A stretch of 64,000 bases of DNA from VXRD01 sp965242535 (GTDB taxonomy: Bacteria; Latescibacterota; UBA2968). The notes beneath the pieces were generated by a model. That model was not told the origin of the DNA. It did not search any database and saw nothing but the letters and a program-made list of their open reading frames with translations. The stretch covers positions 1,178,001 through 1,242,000 of the forward strand of contig OZ251458.1 in NCBI GenBank assembly GCA_965242535.1, in the 5' to 3' direction. Shown one piece after another: positions 26,882 through 35,447 of this stretch (positions are counted from its first letter, which is position 1; every line of letters begins with the position of its first letter). The translations under genes were made by a program, and so were the position numbers.

Positions 26882-27177
26882 AAGCCATCGCCAACCGTGC
26901 CATCTCAAAAGCCCATCAAACAAAGCCATCGGGCACAGCGCGCAAGTCCGTCTCGCAACCCACATCTTTGTTGCAACCCACCTTGCAGGCCAACTCATGC
27001 TCGTGGAATTACAAAAGCGATTTGCGCTGTGCAAGCCCCTCGGCGCATGAGAGCGGCATTTTTGAACTGCTAGGGCAGTTGTACCCCGCTCGCCTACTTT
27101 TTTTTGCTGTTGAAAAAAAGTAGGTCGCCGAAGGCATCGAAGGCAACCCACGAGGCTGTAGTACCAAAGTTTTAGAA
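26882..27177 (+). repeat. Dispersed 0.4 kb non-coding repeat, copy B (ends missing)
   Basis: Same family and orientation as 1360-1755 and 59611-60016 but lacking both terminal segments. Inner hairpin arms are CCTACTTTTTTT (27093-27104) and AAAAAAAGTAGG (27113-27124) around the same 8-nt loop; relative to copy A both arms changed together. It fills most of the gap between the rimP leader and the MerR gene. The remainder of that gap (26716-26881) shows no gene. Confidence 0.9.
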
Positions 27178-27185
27178 CGGAATAT

Positions 27186-27557
27186 TCAGCCATTCCCATC
27201 CCCATCCCCATCCCCTTCTATCAGCCGCTTGAGATCGAGCAGCAGATCCCGCAGTTCCGCGAGTGCATTTTCCTTCTCGGGTGCTTCAACGCGCTGTTTT
27301 TCCCACAAACCGGGGTCTTTCTTCAGCCGTTCAACCGCGCCTTGAATCGTGTATTTCTGCACGTAGAGCAAATCCTTGATCGCCAGAATGACCTTGAGAT
27401 TGCGCTCGGTATAAGCGCGATTGCCCGACCGACCGCGTTTGGGCCGCAGTTGAGAAAATTCCTTTTCCCAAAACCGCAACACATGCTGCTCCACGCCTGT
27501 GTGCTCCGAGACCTCGCGGATCGAATAGTAGCGTTTTTTGATTTTTTTGGATTGCAT
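27186..27557 (-). CDS. MerR-family transcriptional regulator
   Basis: A 123-residue protein with an N-terminal MerR-type winged helix (YYSIREVSEHTGVEQHVLRFW, then RPKRGRSGNRAYTERNL), a dimerisation helix and no ligand-binding domain. It most resembles the small MerR proteins found next to housekeeping genes in diverse bacteria. The ATG at 27557 (MQSKKIKKRYYSI) is chosen as the HTH begins there. The C-terminus is an odd DGDGDGNG tail encoded by a ccccat microsatellite at 27188-27216, so the length of this tail may vary between strains. It begins 4 nt after der and is probably cotranscribed with it. Confidence 0.85.
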   Translation of the reverse strand: MQSKKIKKRYYSIREVSEHTGVEQHVLRFWEKEFSQLRPKRGRSGNRAYTERNLKVILAIKDLLYVQKYTIQGAVERLKKDPGLWEKQRVEAPEKENALAELRDLLLDLKRLIEGDGDGDGNG

Positions 27558-27561
27558 CGCA

Positions 27562-28866
27562 TCACTTTTGCTTAAATAAAATGCGGATGGGCGTGCCGAA
27601 AAAGTCAAACGCCTGCCTGAGCCTGCGCTCCAAAAACCGGCGGTAGTGAACCGGTACATCCTTGGGCCGGCGCGTAAAAAAGATGAGGGTCGGCGGCCCG
27701 GCATACGGCATCACGCAAAAGGACATGCGAAAGACCCGGCCATTTTTGCTCGGCGGCGCAGTCGTGGCATTCAGGTCCGTCAAAAAGGCGTTCAAGTCGC
27801 CGGTGGAAACACGCTGGCGGCGTTTTTGGGCGATGTCCAACGCGAGGTCGATCACGCGCCATGCGCGCTGCCCGGTCAGCGCCGAAAGAAAAACGATGGG
27901 GTAATTTTCCAAATGCACAAAGCGCGCGCGGATTTGGGCCGCCGTGTGGTCCGCGGTGCGGTCGTCCTTTTCCACCAAATCCCATTTGTTGATGCCCACG
28001 ATGACCCCTTTGCCCAAGGCCGCGGCGCGTTCTGCAATTTTGACGTCTTGCACGGTGCATCCCTCCACCGCATCGAGCAGCACGATCGCCACGTCGCAAC
28101 GCTCGAGATTTTCCACGGTCCGCAGGGAACTGTAATACTCGACCTGTTCTTTGACGCGCGTTCTCCGCCGCAAGCCCGCGGTGTCGATCAACACAAATGC
28201 CCGTCCGTCGCGCTGCATCGGCAAGTCGATGGCGTCTCGCGTGGTGCCGGGGATTTCGCTGACGACGACCCGCTCATGGCCCAACAAGCGGTTCACAAAC
28301 GTGGATTTGCCCATGTTCGGGCGGCCCAATACCGCGATTCGCGGCGGCCTTTCTCCGGTGGGATCGTCTGAATCCTCGGGCAACCCCGCGAGGATTTCGT
28401 CGAGCAAGTCGCCGGACGATCGCCCGTTGATCGCGGAAACGAGCAGGGGATCGCCGAGCGCGAGTCCGTAAAAGGCCGCGCCATCGGCTTCGTCTTCCAC
28501 CCGATCGACCTTGTTGACGATCAGCCGATACGGCGCGCCCAAGTCCCGAATCATCCGCGCCATCGCCGCGTCGTAATCCGTGGGCCCGGTTTGGGCATCG
28601 ACGACCAAGAGCAACAAATCCGCTTCGTCCAACGCGAGTTCGACCTGCCGCGCCACCGAGTCCGAAATGCTTTCCTCGGCATTGGGTACGTACCCGCCCG
28701 TGTCCATCAGCGTAAACGTTCGGCCATTCCACGTACATTGCGCGTAGTTGCGGTCGCGCGTGACCCCGGGAAAATCGTCGACCACCGCCTTGCGCTCGCC
28801 GATCAACCGATTGAAAAGCGTGGATTTCCCGACATTCGGCCTGCCCACAATGGCTGCGACGCCCAT
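27562..28866 (-). CDS. der: Ribosome-assembly GTPase Der (EngA)
   Basis: A 434-residue protein with two consecutive GTPase domains and a C-terminal KH-like domain, as in all Der proteins. First G1 AIVGRPNVGKSTLFNRL at residue 5, second G1 VLGRPNMGKSTFVNRLLG near residue 175; the G3 motifs DTGG and DTAG are also present. It is needed for 50S subunit assembly. The start ATG follows GGAGATGGGCG. Downstream is a MerR gene; upstream, after a 75-bp tandem duplication, is a DUF512 gene, a frequent partner of der in other bacteria. Confidence 0.95.
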   Translation of the reverse strand: MGVAAIVGRPNVGKSTLFNRLIGERKAVVDDFPGVTRDRNYAQCTWNGRTFTLMDTGGYVPNAEESISDSVARQVELALDEADLLLLVVDAQTGPTDYDAAMARMIRDLGAPYRLIVNKVDRVEDEADGAAFYGLALGDPLLVSAINGRSSGDLLDEILAGLPEDSDDPTGERPPRIAVLGRPNMGKSTFVNRLLGHERVVVSEIPGTTRDAIDLPMQRDGRAFVLIDTAGLRRRTRVKEQVEYYSSLRTVENLERCDVAIVLLDAVEGCTVQDVKIAERAAALGKGVIVGINKWDLVEKDDRTADHTAAQIRARFVHLENYPIVFLSALTGQRAWRVIDLALDIAQKRRQRVSTGDLNAFLTDLNATTAPPSKNGRVFRMSFCVMPYAGPPTLIFFTRRPKDVPVHYRRFLERRLRQAFDFFGTPIRILFKQK

Positions 28867-28913
28867 CGCCCATCTCCTAAAAATCAGGGGTTATACAAAA
28901 TTGATCCCTCAAC

Positions 28914-29060
28914 GAGTCCCCGCTTCGGACAGGCACGGGGTCTGTCCCTACGACTCGTCCATTCGCCTAATCCGCTAGCTGATGCACGGAGTCCCCGCTT
29001 CGGACAGGCACGGGGTCTGTCCCTACGACTCGTCCATTCGCCTAATCCGCTAGCTGATGC
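28914..29060. repeat. 75-bp tandem duplication carrying the REP palindrome
   Basis: Two copies, 28914-28985 and 28989-29060, are identical over 72 nt with a period of 75. Each contains the GGACAGGC palindrome (28927-28953 and 29002-29027). The second copy also contains the stop codon and last residues (HQLAD) of the DUF512 gene; the first copy is therefore a duplicated gene end plus downstream repeat. Confidence 0.95.
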
Positions 29061-30460
29061 GGCGAAATGTACGGATGCGCCACATCCTCGTTGCACGGCT
29101 GCAGAGAACGTGACGCGCCGCCAACCGCATCGCGGATCGTCTCTATGAGATCGTACGTCCCTTTGACGATCGGACAACGCGCCCGTCGCACGAGGTCCTC
29201 AAGCGTGAGATCATCCAAAAACAACCCATTGTGATTCAAACAATTGGGCGGTAGCAGCACGGTCTCATCGCGCTCGACATCGGATAGGGCGTGGGCGATA
29301 TCGCCTCCGGAAAGCAACCCGGAAACCGTGATGCCCTCGCCCAAAAAGCGATTGACCACGGGCACGACCCGGGCAGACATCCAAGAAATGCGATTCAGAC
29401 GTTGGACCATCGCGTCCAAAAACCGCGCGCCCAACACGCCCGTGACCAGCACAAAACGATGCGGGGGCAGCACCAATTCCTCGAGTTCCCCAATCCGATC
29501 ATCGAAGCCATCGACGAATCGGCGCACCATGCCGATGCCATTTTCCACGAGCGGAAACCCCTCGTACTCGGGTTTTGGCGGCACGGGGCGGGCGGCCATC
29601 AAATACATCTCATCGCCCAAATACACAAAGCGCGTGCCCAAGCGCGGCTTCAACGCGGCTTGCCACGCGGTTATCTGGCGGATGGCCCGGTCTGCGTCTG
29701 CGCGCGTCACCGGGTTCAACGCGGGGAGATTTTTGCGGAACTTGGTCAGGCCCAGCGGCACGACGCCCACGGATTCGACATGGGGATGGCGCGCCGCGAG
29801 GTCGAACACCGTTTGCTTGAGCGCGTGCCCATCGTTGATCCCCGGGCACAAGACGACTTGCGCGTGCATCTTTATCCCGTGCGCGCCCAAGGCGTCTATT
29901 CGATCTAGCACTGGGGTCGCCCGCCTGCGCCCGAGCAACTCGGCGCGCAACAGGGGATCCGTGGCGTGGACCGAGATGTACATGGGACTCAATTTTTGTT
30001 CGATAACGCGCTGAAACTCGTCTTCCGACAAATTGGTGAGCGTGACATAAGCCCCGTGCAAAAAGGACAAGCGGTAGTCGTCATCTTGGTAATACAGGGA
30101 TTTCCGCAGGCCCTTGGGCATCTGGTGCAAAAAGCAAAAAACGCACTTATTGTCGCATTTGAGGATGGGCATGTCCTCAAACTCCACGCTTAGATCGTCT
30201 TCGATCTCTTTTTCGATCTCGCACGAAAACCGATCCTCGCCGCGTCGCACCGCGGCCAATACCTCTTCTTCTGCGATATAAAATCGGTAATCGATGGGAT
30301 CGCGCACCGGTTGCCCATTGATGCTTTCCAACACATCCCCGGGGCGCAATCCCAGCGCCTCTCCAATGCCATCGGGATGCACGGAGCGGATTTGCAACCC
30401 GGCCTCGACGCGCTCAATCCCGCGCCGTCCCTCGACTCTCGCCCCTTTTATGACGTCCAT
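29042..30460 (-). CDS. DUF512 protein with PDZ and radical-SAM-like Cys cluster
   Basis: A 472-residue protein. The N-terminal 90 residues form a PDZ-like domain (GIGEALGLRPGDVLESINGQP). Then comes CDNKCVFCFLHQMPKGLR, with a C-x3-C-x2-C cluster typical of radical SAM enzymes, followed by a TIM-barrel-like region (LSPMYISVHATDP, VVLCPGINDG) and the C-terminal DUF512 part (VTGVLGARFLDAMV, VSGLLSGGDIAHAL). DUF512 proteins are widespread neighbours of der, with no established reaction. The last residues lie in a tandem duplication. The start is the first ATG; no strong ribosome-binding site was seen, so it could be slightly off. Confidence 0.88.
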   Translation of the reverse strand: MDVIKGARVEGRRGIERVEAGLQIRSVHPDGIGEALGLRPGDVLESINGQPVRDPIDYRFYIAEEEVLAAVRRGEDRFSCEIEKEIEDDLSVEFEDMPILKCDNKCVFCFLHQMPKGLRKSLYYQDDDYRLSFLHGAYVTLTNLSEDEFQRVIEQKLSPMYISVHATDPLLRAELLGRRRATPVLDRIDALGAHGIKMHAQVVLCPGINDGHALKQTVFDLAARHPHVESVGVVPLGLTKFRKNLPALNPVTRADADRAIRQITAWQAALKPRLGTRFVYLGDEMYLMAARPVPPKPEYEGFPLVENGIGMVRRFVDGFDDRIGELEELVLPPHRFVLVTGVLGARFLDAMVQRLNRISWMSARVVPVVNRFLGEGITVSGLLSGGDIAHALSDVERDETVLLPPNCLNHNGLFLDDLTLEDLVRRARCPIVKGTYDLIETIRDAVGGASRSLQPCNEDVAHPYISPHQLAD

Positions 30461-30666
30461 TGCAATTCCAGTAATTGATTGTCAGACAATCCACTATTTC
30501 AATGACTTAGCAACATTTCTGAATCGCCAAAACTTACGACAAAGCCAAAACGAGGTCAAGTAAAAACCCGTAGGCAGAAAGGAAACGCGCTTGCATGATG
30601 GGATACCGTTGCCGAACTCGATCCGACATAGACCTGTGCTTTTCGAGAAAGGTGAGGGTTTGCACA
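30461..30666. other. Intergenic region without recognised gene
   Basis: Between the DUF512 start and the dockerin-like fragment no convincing coding frame or motif was seen. It would hold the DUF512 promoter on the minus strand, but no clear -35/-10 pair stood out. Confidence 0.4.
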
Positions 30667-30810
30667 GATCTTTTGTTTATTGTCGGCAATTTCGGGACGC
30701 GCCGACGCGATGCGGGGTACGATGCGCGTTACGATCTCGACAGCGATGGCGCGATTGGATTTTCCGATTTCCCGATCTTCGCCAACAGTTTTGGTACTGG
30801 GAGCGGATGA
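30667..30810 (+). pseudogene. Orphan dockerin-like EF-hand tail of a lost secreted protein
   Basis: The frame ending at 30810 reads LLFIVGNFGTRRRDAGYDAR and then YDLDSDGAIGFSDFPIFANSFGTGSG (split), an EF-hand pair of the same style as the C-terminus of the subtilase at 52018-55695. Such tails normally end long secreted proteins; here only about 48 codons are left and the upstream part shows no related domain. I read it as the surviving 3' end of a deleted gene. It could also be a fragment moved by recombination. Confidence 0.6.
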
Positions 30811-30853
30811 AGGCGGGGAATGCCCGATGTAGCGTCGGCACTTACCACACAAA

Positions 30854-30882
30854 AAGCCCGGGTTCGCAATGAACTCGGGCTT
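30854..30882 (-). terminator. Rho-independent terminator of the ThDP enzyme gene
   Basis: A 12-bp stem with one mismatch (AAGCCCGgGTTC / GAACtCGGGCTT) and a 5-nt loop is followed on the minus strand by TTTTTGTG. It lies about 30 nt after the stop codon at 30914. Confidence 0.8.
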
Positions 30883-30913
30883 GTGTTGTCGCGTATCGTT
30901 CCATTTCGTGTAA

Positions 30914-32485
30914 CTACAGTTTTCGAGAATATTCAGCCAAAGAAACCTCGATCAGCGTCGGCCCATCGGTTTGCAACGCCCGTTCGAGCGCGTCGCCAAA
31001 TTCTCGCGCGCGGGTCACGCGAAAGCCCGCCATGCCAAAGCTGTGTGCGAACATCACAAAATCGGGATTCGCCAGTTGCACCGCGATATGCCGCCCGCCA
31101 CATTCCCGATCCTGTGCGCGTTTGATCGCGCTGTACGCATTGTCATTGCACAAAACAATGGGCAGGGACACGCCTTGCTGAACCGCGGTTGAAAGCTCGG
31201 TAGCCGTGTACATAAACCCGCCATCGCCACATAGCGACACCACTTGCTTGTGCGGACACGCGATCTTCGCGCCCACGGCCGCGGGCATGGAAAATCCCAA
31301 GGTACCGTAAACCGTGGGCGACAAAAACGTGCGCGGGCCATACACCGGAAAAGTCCTGCGCGCCTGATAGCTGATCATCGTCATGTCATTCACGACCACC
31401 GCATCCCTGTCCAGCACGTCCCGCAAGATGCCCAACAATTCGGGAAAAGGCCCTCGATCCGTGGAATCGGACGCCGCGTCATCGCGCGGTACGGGCAGGC
31501 GCCACGCGGTTTGCATTCCCTCCAACCGCGCGTGCAATGCCTTCAACCCCGCGCTTGCATCGCCGATCAGCGCGACCTCGGTTTCAAACGTCCGCCCGAT
31601 CACCGCGGGATCGATATCCAGATGAATGAGTTTTTTCAGCGATCCTTTCCACAGTTGCCCAAATCGAAACCCCAAGCGCGTGCCCACCGCGATCACCGCA
31701 TCGGCCTCCTTCAAACACTGCGTCATCGCCGCATCGCGCACCAGCGCGGGGTGATCCGCGGGGATCGCCCCCTGTCCATTGACCGTAATCCCCACGGGCA
31801 TGCCGAGTTCCTCGGCCAGCGCGACCACCTCCGCACTCGCATTTTGCGCCCCGCCGCCAGCGATCAGCACCGGTTTGCGCGCCGATTGGATCAGCGCGGC
31901 GGCCGCGTCGAGCGCGGACGCTTCGGGCACCTGTGGCGGGCGATGCGCGGGTTCGGCGATCTCGACTTCTGCCTCTGCCGCAAAAACATCGAGCGGGACT
32001 TCCAAAATATAAGGCCGCGGCCGCCCGTATTTCATCGCCTCAAACCCCTCCGACAGCGCTTCGGGGATCTCTTCCACACAGGACACGCGCCGCCCCTGCC
32101 CGGTCACGGAAAACAACGTGCCAAATTGGTCGCGCATATCGTGCAATACCCCCGCATCCGCCCGGTTTGTTTCATCGGTTGGCCCACTGCATATCAACAA
32201 AACGGGCGACGATTCCGCACGCGCTTCGCCTATTGGCGTCAGCGCATTCACCGCCGCCGGCCCTGTGGTCGTCAACGCCACCCCCACGCGACCAGACGCC
32301 CGCGCATAGCCATCGGCCATAAAGCCCGCGCCTTGTTCATGCCGCGTGGTTATATGACGAATGCGCGGATGATCGTACAGCGCGTCGTAAAGCGCGAGGG
32401 TGTGAACCCCAGGGATGCCAAACACTACATCTACGCCCCAGGCGTCCAGCGTTTCAACCACGGCGCGACCGCCAGTCATCGGCAT
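30914..32485 (-). CDS. Thiamine-diphosphate-dependent enzyme, acetolactate-synthase-like
   Basis: A 523-residue ThDP enzyme with the three-domain layout of the POX/AHAS family. The catalytic glutamate lies in RHEQGAGFMADGYAR near residue 48, and the ThDP-binding motif is CGDGGFMYTATELSTAV with the downstream CNDNAYSAI. Relatives include acetolactate synthase, benzoylformate and oxalyl-CoA decarboxylases and sulfoacetaldehyde acetyltransferase; substrate cannot be told here, and no AHAS small subunit gene is next to it. The start is the ATG of MPMTGGRAVVETL with AAAGGA upstream. It is a single gene with its own terminator. Confidence 0.88.
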   Translation of the reverse strand: MPMTGGRAVVETLDAWGVDVVFGIPGVHTLALYDALYDHPRIRHITTRHEQGAGFMADGYARASGRVGVALTTTGPAAVNALTPIGEARAESSPVLLICSGPTDETNRADAGVLHDMRDQFGTLFSVTGQGRRVSCVEEIPEALSEGFEAMKYGRPRPYILEVPLDVFAAEAEVEIAEPAHRPPQVPEASALDAAAALIQSARKPVLIAGGGAQNASAEVVALAEELGMPVGITVNGQGAIPADHPALVRDAAMTQCLKEADAVIAVGTRLGFRFGQLWKGSLKKLIHLDIDPAVIGRTFETEVALIGDASAGLKALHARLEGMQTAWRLPVPRDDAASDSTDRGPFPELLGILRDVLDRDAVVVNDMTMISYQARRTFPVYGPRTFLSPTVYGTLGFSMPAAVGAKIACPHKQVVSLCGDGGFMYTATELSTAVQQGVSLPIVLCNDNAYSAIKRAQDRECGGRHIAVQLANPDFVMFAHSFGMAGFRVTRAREFGDALERALQTDGPTLIEVSLAEYSRKL

Positions 32486-32554
32486 AACCCCATCCTTTCG
32501 CTCGAGTTCGTGAGAATGTGTCGCGTCAATATACATCCAAAGCGTCGGATATCC

Positions 32555-32584
32555 GATCCATTTTAAGGGCCTTGCGAATCCTTA
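32555..32584 (+). repeat. 30-bp direct repeat, left of Fic gene
   Basis: The 30 bp at 32555-32584 match 34013-34042 at 28 of 30 positions in the same orientation; the shared core is GGCCTTGCGAATCCTTA. The pair encloses the Fic gene and its AT-rich leader. Confidence 0.85.
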
Positions 32585-32751
32585 ACGAACTGAAAAAAAT
32601 TGACGCTATTTTGCCAAATTGCCTGTCAATTATCTTGCCAAAAAAGATAACAATTATCTAAATTTTATTGTTATCCTGAAAAAATTTATTATTTTTCCAC
32701 GAGTTACAGATTTATTTTTTTGCCAAACCAGCTGTCAAATAAGAGGTAAAA
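32585..32751 (+). promoter_or_regulatory. AT-rich leader of the Fic gene
   Basis: About 165 bp strikingly richer in A and T than the surroundings. It contains an inverted repeat TTATCTT / AAGATAA near 32632-32652 and two copies of a TTGCC...CTGTCAA motif (near 32612 and 32718). These may be operator sites or an insertion remnant; no clear promoter was assigned. Confidence 0.4.
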
Positions 32752-33936
32752 ATGAATTGGGAAAAGTTTTCCTTTGAATATCATCTCGACGAGACAGGGC
32801 TTTTTGGCGATCTCGTCTCCATTGAAGCCTATAAAGAAGCTTCTCTGAATCTGGTATTCCCAAAAGAATGGGAGCGTCCACTCGACCGTCTGAATCGAGT
32901 CCGAGCCGTTCGGGGCACAACGGCTATAGAGGGCAACCCCCTTTCCGAGTCCGAGGTTTCTGAGCAAATGGAAAACTTGGACCAACACGCCGATAGGGGA
33001 ACCGCAACAAAAGAACAATTGCAAATCAGAAATGCTGCGGAGGCTCAGGCCTGGGTCAAACAACGGTTTCGCCCCAATAGCCCACCGATTGGCTTAGCGG
33101 ACATTGCGAAAATGCACCGAATGATCACCCGTAGTTCAGACACCATCGACAATAGCCCTGGAAAATTTCGCAACTTTTCCGTCGTCGTAGGAACAGAGGA
33201 GTTGGGAGGCGTACACAAAGGTGCTCCGCCCGAAAGGCTCCCGTGCTTAATGGAGGAATATATCGCTTTCGTCAATTCTCGCAGGCTCGAAGATAATCAT
33301 CCGGTTATACGCGCCTTGCTCGCCCATTTCTTTTTGGTGACAATTCATCCCTTCGGCGATGGAAACGGCAGGGTTTCTCGGCTCGTCGAAGCCGGTATTC
33401 TCTTTCAGTTCGGGTATAATGTCCGCGGATTTTACGGACTTTCCAATTACTTCTATCGCCATGAACAGAAATACAAGTCGCTCCTCCAACAATGTCGGAA
33501 AGGGCGACCTTTTGACGTGACGCCATTTATTCGATTTGGCATCGCCGGTTTTGTGAACGAGCTCAAAGGAATCAATAATTTTATCAAAACGCGGATCAAT
33601 CGGTTAGTATATAGGGACATGCTCGTCCGCGCTTTTAATACAAAAACGGGCCCGCGTCGGCGACTTCTGAACCAAAGAGAATACGATATCCTCGATTTTC
33701 TTTTAAGTGAAACAGAGCCTTCGGATCCCTTCTCGGATACTCCGTCGCGGATGATCAAGCTATCGGATTTACAGGCGGATAGATATGTGCAATCCGCTTA
33801 TCGGAATGTCACATGGAGATCTTTTCAACGGGAGTTAATACGGCTTGGAGAACTTGGGTTTATTCGGTTTGTCAAGGACGAGATGGTCCAAGACTGGGTC
33901 GTGGAATTGGATTTTGAGGCAATCTCAAAGTATTGA
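32752..33936 (+). CDS. Fic family AMP-transferase
   Basis: A 394-residue Fic protein. The active-site motif HPFGDGNGRVSR near residue 203 matches HPFx(D/E)GNGRxxR, so it is predicted to transfer AMP from ATP to a target protein. The N-terminal inhibitory helix is also present (GTTAIEGNPLSESEV near residue 55, with S/T-x3-E-G/N), which makes it a class II, self-inhibited enzyme. The N-terminal Fic_N-like region and a C-terminal winged-helix-like part (RLLNQREYDILDFLL) complete it. Its base composition is lower in GC than its neighbours and the gene lies between 30-bp direct repeats, so it was probably acquired. Confidence 0.92.
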   Translation: MNWEKFSFEYHLDETGLFGDLVSIEAYKEASLNLVFPKEWERPLDRLNRVRAVRGTTAIEGNPLSESEVSEQMENLDQHADRGTATKEQLQIRNAAEAQAWVKQRFRPNSPPIGLADIAKMHRMITRSSDTIDNSPGKFRNFSVVVGTEELGGVHKGAPPERLPCLMEEYIAFVNSRRLEDNHPVIRALLAHFFLVTIHPFGDGNGRVSRLVEAGILFQFGYNVRGFYGLSNYFYRHEQKYKSLLQQCRKGRPFDVTPFIRFGIAGFVNELKGINNFIKTRINRLVYRDMLVRAFNTKTGPRRRLLNQREYDILDFLLSETEPSDPFSDTPSRMIKLSDLQADRYVQSAYRNVTWRSFQRELIRLGELGFIRFVKDEMVQDWVVELDFEAISKY

Positions 33937-34012
33937 TCGGTAAATGCTTCCACTTTTGAATGCCTAGACGACGGGGCGAACCCCATCCCATATCAAAAAC
34001 GCCTGCCGGTCA

Positions 34013-34042
34013 GATCCATCTTAACGGCCTTGCGAATCCTTA
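34013..34042 (+). repeat. 30-bp direct repeat, right of Fic gene
   Basis: Second copy of the repeat at 32555-32584 (28 of 30 identical). It contains the TTG at 34030 that could start a short open frame. Confidence 0.85.
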
Positions 34043-34299
34043 TCTTGCTGATCGTCCTCTTTCTCGCAGTCGGCGCGTTGCTCTTGTGGAAAGAGAGGCG
34101 CGAGCGCGTACTCACCGATTTTCTCACAGACGTATTCGCCAGCGAGCGCAAACCCGTGTACCTGCTCTTGGGCTGTTCGCTGTTATGCGTCCGTTTTTAC
34201 TTTGCCCCAGGCGCAATGCACTGGGGGGCCGATGCCTCTCACCACATTACCCAGTCCCATCTCTCCACTTACGTCTCCCCTTCCTCTAACGGGGGATAG
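34030..34299 (+). pseudogene. Short membrane-protein fragment
   Basis: An 89-codon frame beginning with TTG: one hydrophobic segment (RILILLIVLFLAVGALLLW) followed by KERRERVLTDFLTDVFASE and a second hydrophobic stretch, then an apparently random tail and stop. It reads like the N-terminal 60 residues of a polytopic membrane protein cut short, for example by the event that placed Fic nearby. No ribosome-binding site was seen. It may be a real small membrane protein, but I think a truncated gene is more likely. Confidence 0.35.
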
Positions 34300-34355
34300 A
34301 TCCCCTTGACCGTTGCTTTACTTGCCTTTTACTTTTTATTTTTCTCGGTAGAGAC

Positions 34356-35447
34356 ATGATCAACACCATCGTCATAGGCGGCGGGCAGGCGGGCATCGCG
34401 TTGAGTTATTTTTTGCAACAACGCGGCGTTGAGCACCTCGTCTTGGAACGCGACCGGGCGTTTTCGGCATGGCACAAGTGTTGGGACGGCTTTCGGCTAA
34501 ACACCGCCAACTGGATGAACGCCTTGCCCGGCATGCGAGAACCGTTCGCGCCGCACAAGGCGTGGTACGACACGGCCACGCGAGACGAAGTGCTCGACTA
34601 TTTCAACGCGTACATCCAAATGGTCGATCCGCCCATCAAAGAGGGCGTCACCGTCACACAGGTCGTCGAGGGAAAAGGGATCTGGCAGGTGCATACAGAT
34701 GCCGAAATCCATCAAACGACCAATGTCGCCGTATGCACCGGGCACGCGGCTCGACCCTTTGTGCCCGACATAGCCGAACAACTGCCGCCATCGATCCCCC
34801 ATTTGCATTCATCGGCTTATCGCAATCCCGCGCAGATCAAAACGGCAAATGTCCTCATCGTGGGTAGCGGCAGCAGCGGGGTTCAAATTTGCCAAGACCT
34901 CGCGCAATCCGGTCAATTTGACCACCTCGCATTCGCGCTCAGCGGCAACCTGGTCATCCCCTGGTCCATCTTGGGCGTTCCCATCGGCGTGTTCTCGCGC
35001 TTGCTCCCGGTATTTGAAATCCGGCGACACTCCTGGATCGGTCGGCGGATTGCCCGCCAATGGCACGGGGGCGAGCCCGCGATGGCGCCGTCTCCGCGAT
35101 GGCTGTCAAAACGCTACGGCGTCCAGCGAGTCGGGCGCGTCACGGCCGTTGACGAGCGCGGGATCGTCTGCGCCGATGGCACAGTTATCGGCACGGCGGA
35201 TCGAACCGTCTTGTGGTGTACGGGTTTTCGGTCCGATTACAAATTCATCCGCACGCACCATCCCGAATCCGCATTTGACGAAAATGGGCCCATTCACAAC
35301 CGCGGCGTTGGCGTGCGCGGGCTGTTTTTCGTCGGCCTGAAATTTCAACACACGGTCGCCTCTCACCTCTTGCACGGCGTTGGCCGGGACGCGGAATACG
35401 TCGCGCGCAAAATCGCGGAAAGGAAAACCGCATGTCTCCATCCATGA
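34356..35447 (+). CDS. FAD-dependent NAD(P)-binding oxidoreductase (CzcO/FMO-like)
   Basis: A 363-residue flavoprotein. The FAD motif is VIGGGQAGIALSYFL at the N-terminus and the NAD(P) motif is VLIVGSGSSGVQICQDL near residue 167; the segment VLWCTGFRSDYKFI matches the family's C-terminal FAD contact. The two dinucleotide motifs and the size put it with the flavin-monooxygenase-like 'CzcO/TrkA-type' proteins, whose substrates vary. It overlaps the following Gfo/Idh gene by 16 nt, so the two form an operon. Confidence 0.85.
   Translation: MINTIVIGGGQAGIALSYFLQQRGVEHLVLERDRAFSAWHKCWDGFRLNTANWMNALPGMREPFAPHKAWYDTATRDEVLDYFNAYIQMVDPPIKEGVTVTQVVEGKGIWQVHTDAEIHQTTNVAVCTGHAARPFVPDIAEQLPPSIPHLHSSAYRNPAQIKTANVLIVGSGSSGVQICQDLAQSGQFDHLAFALSGNLVIPWSILGVPIGVFSRLLPVFEIRRHSWIGRRIARQWHGGEPAMAPSPRWLSKRYGVQRVGRVTAVDERGIVCADGTVIGTADRTVLWCTGFRSDYKFIRTHHPESAFDENGPIHNRGVGVRGLFFVGLKFQHTVASHLLHGVGRDAEYVARKIAERKTACLHP

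Noticed and set aside
33960..34289. 109-codon frame overlapping the Fic 3' flank
   Set aside because: It is in a different frame from the hydrophobic reading at 34030 and has no coherent domain.
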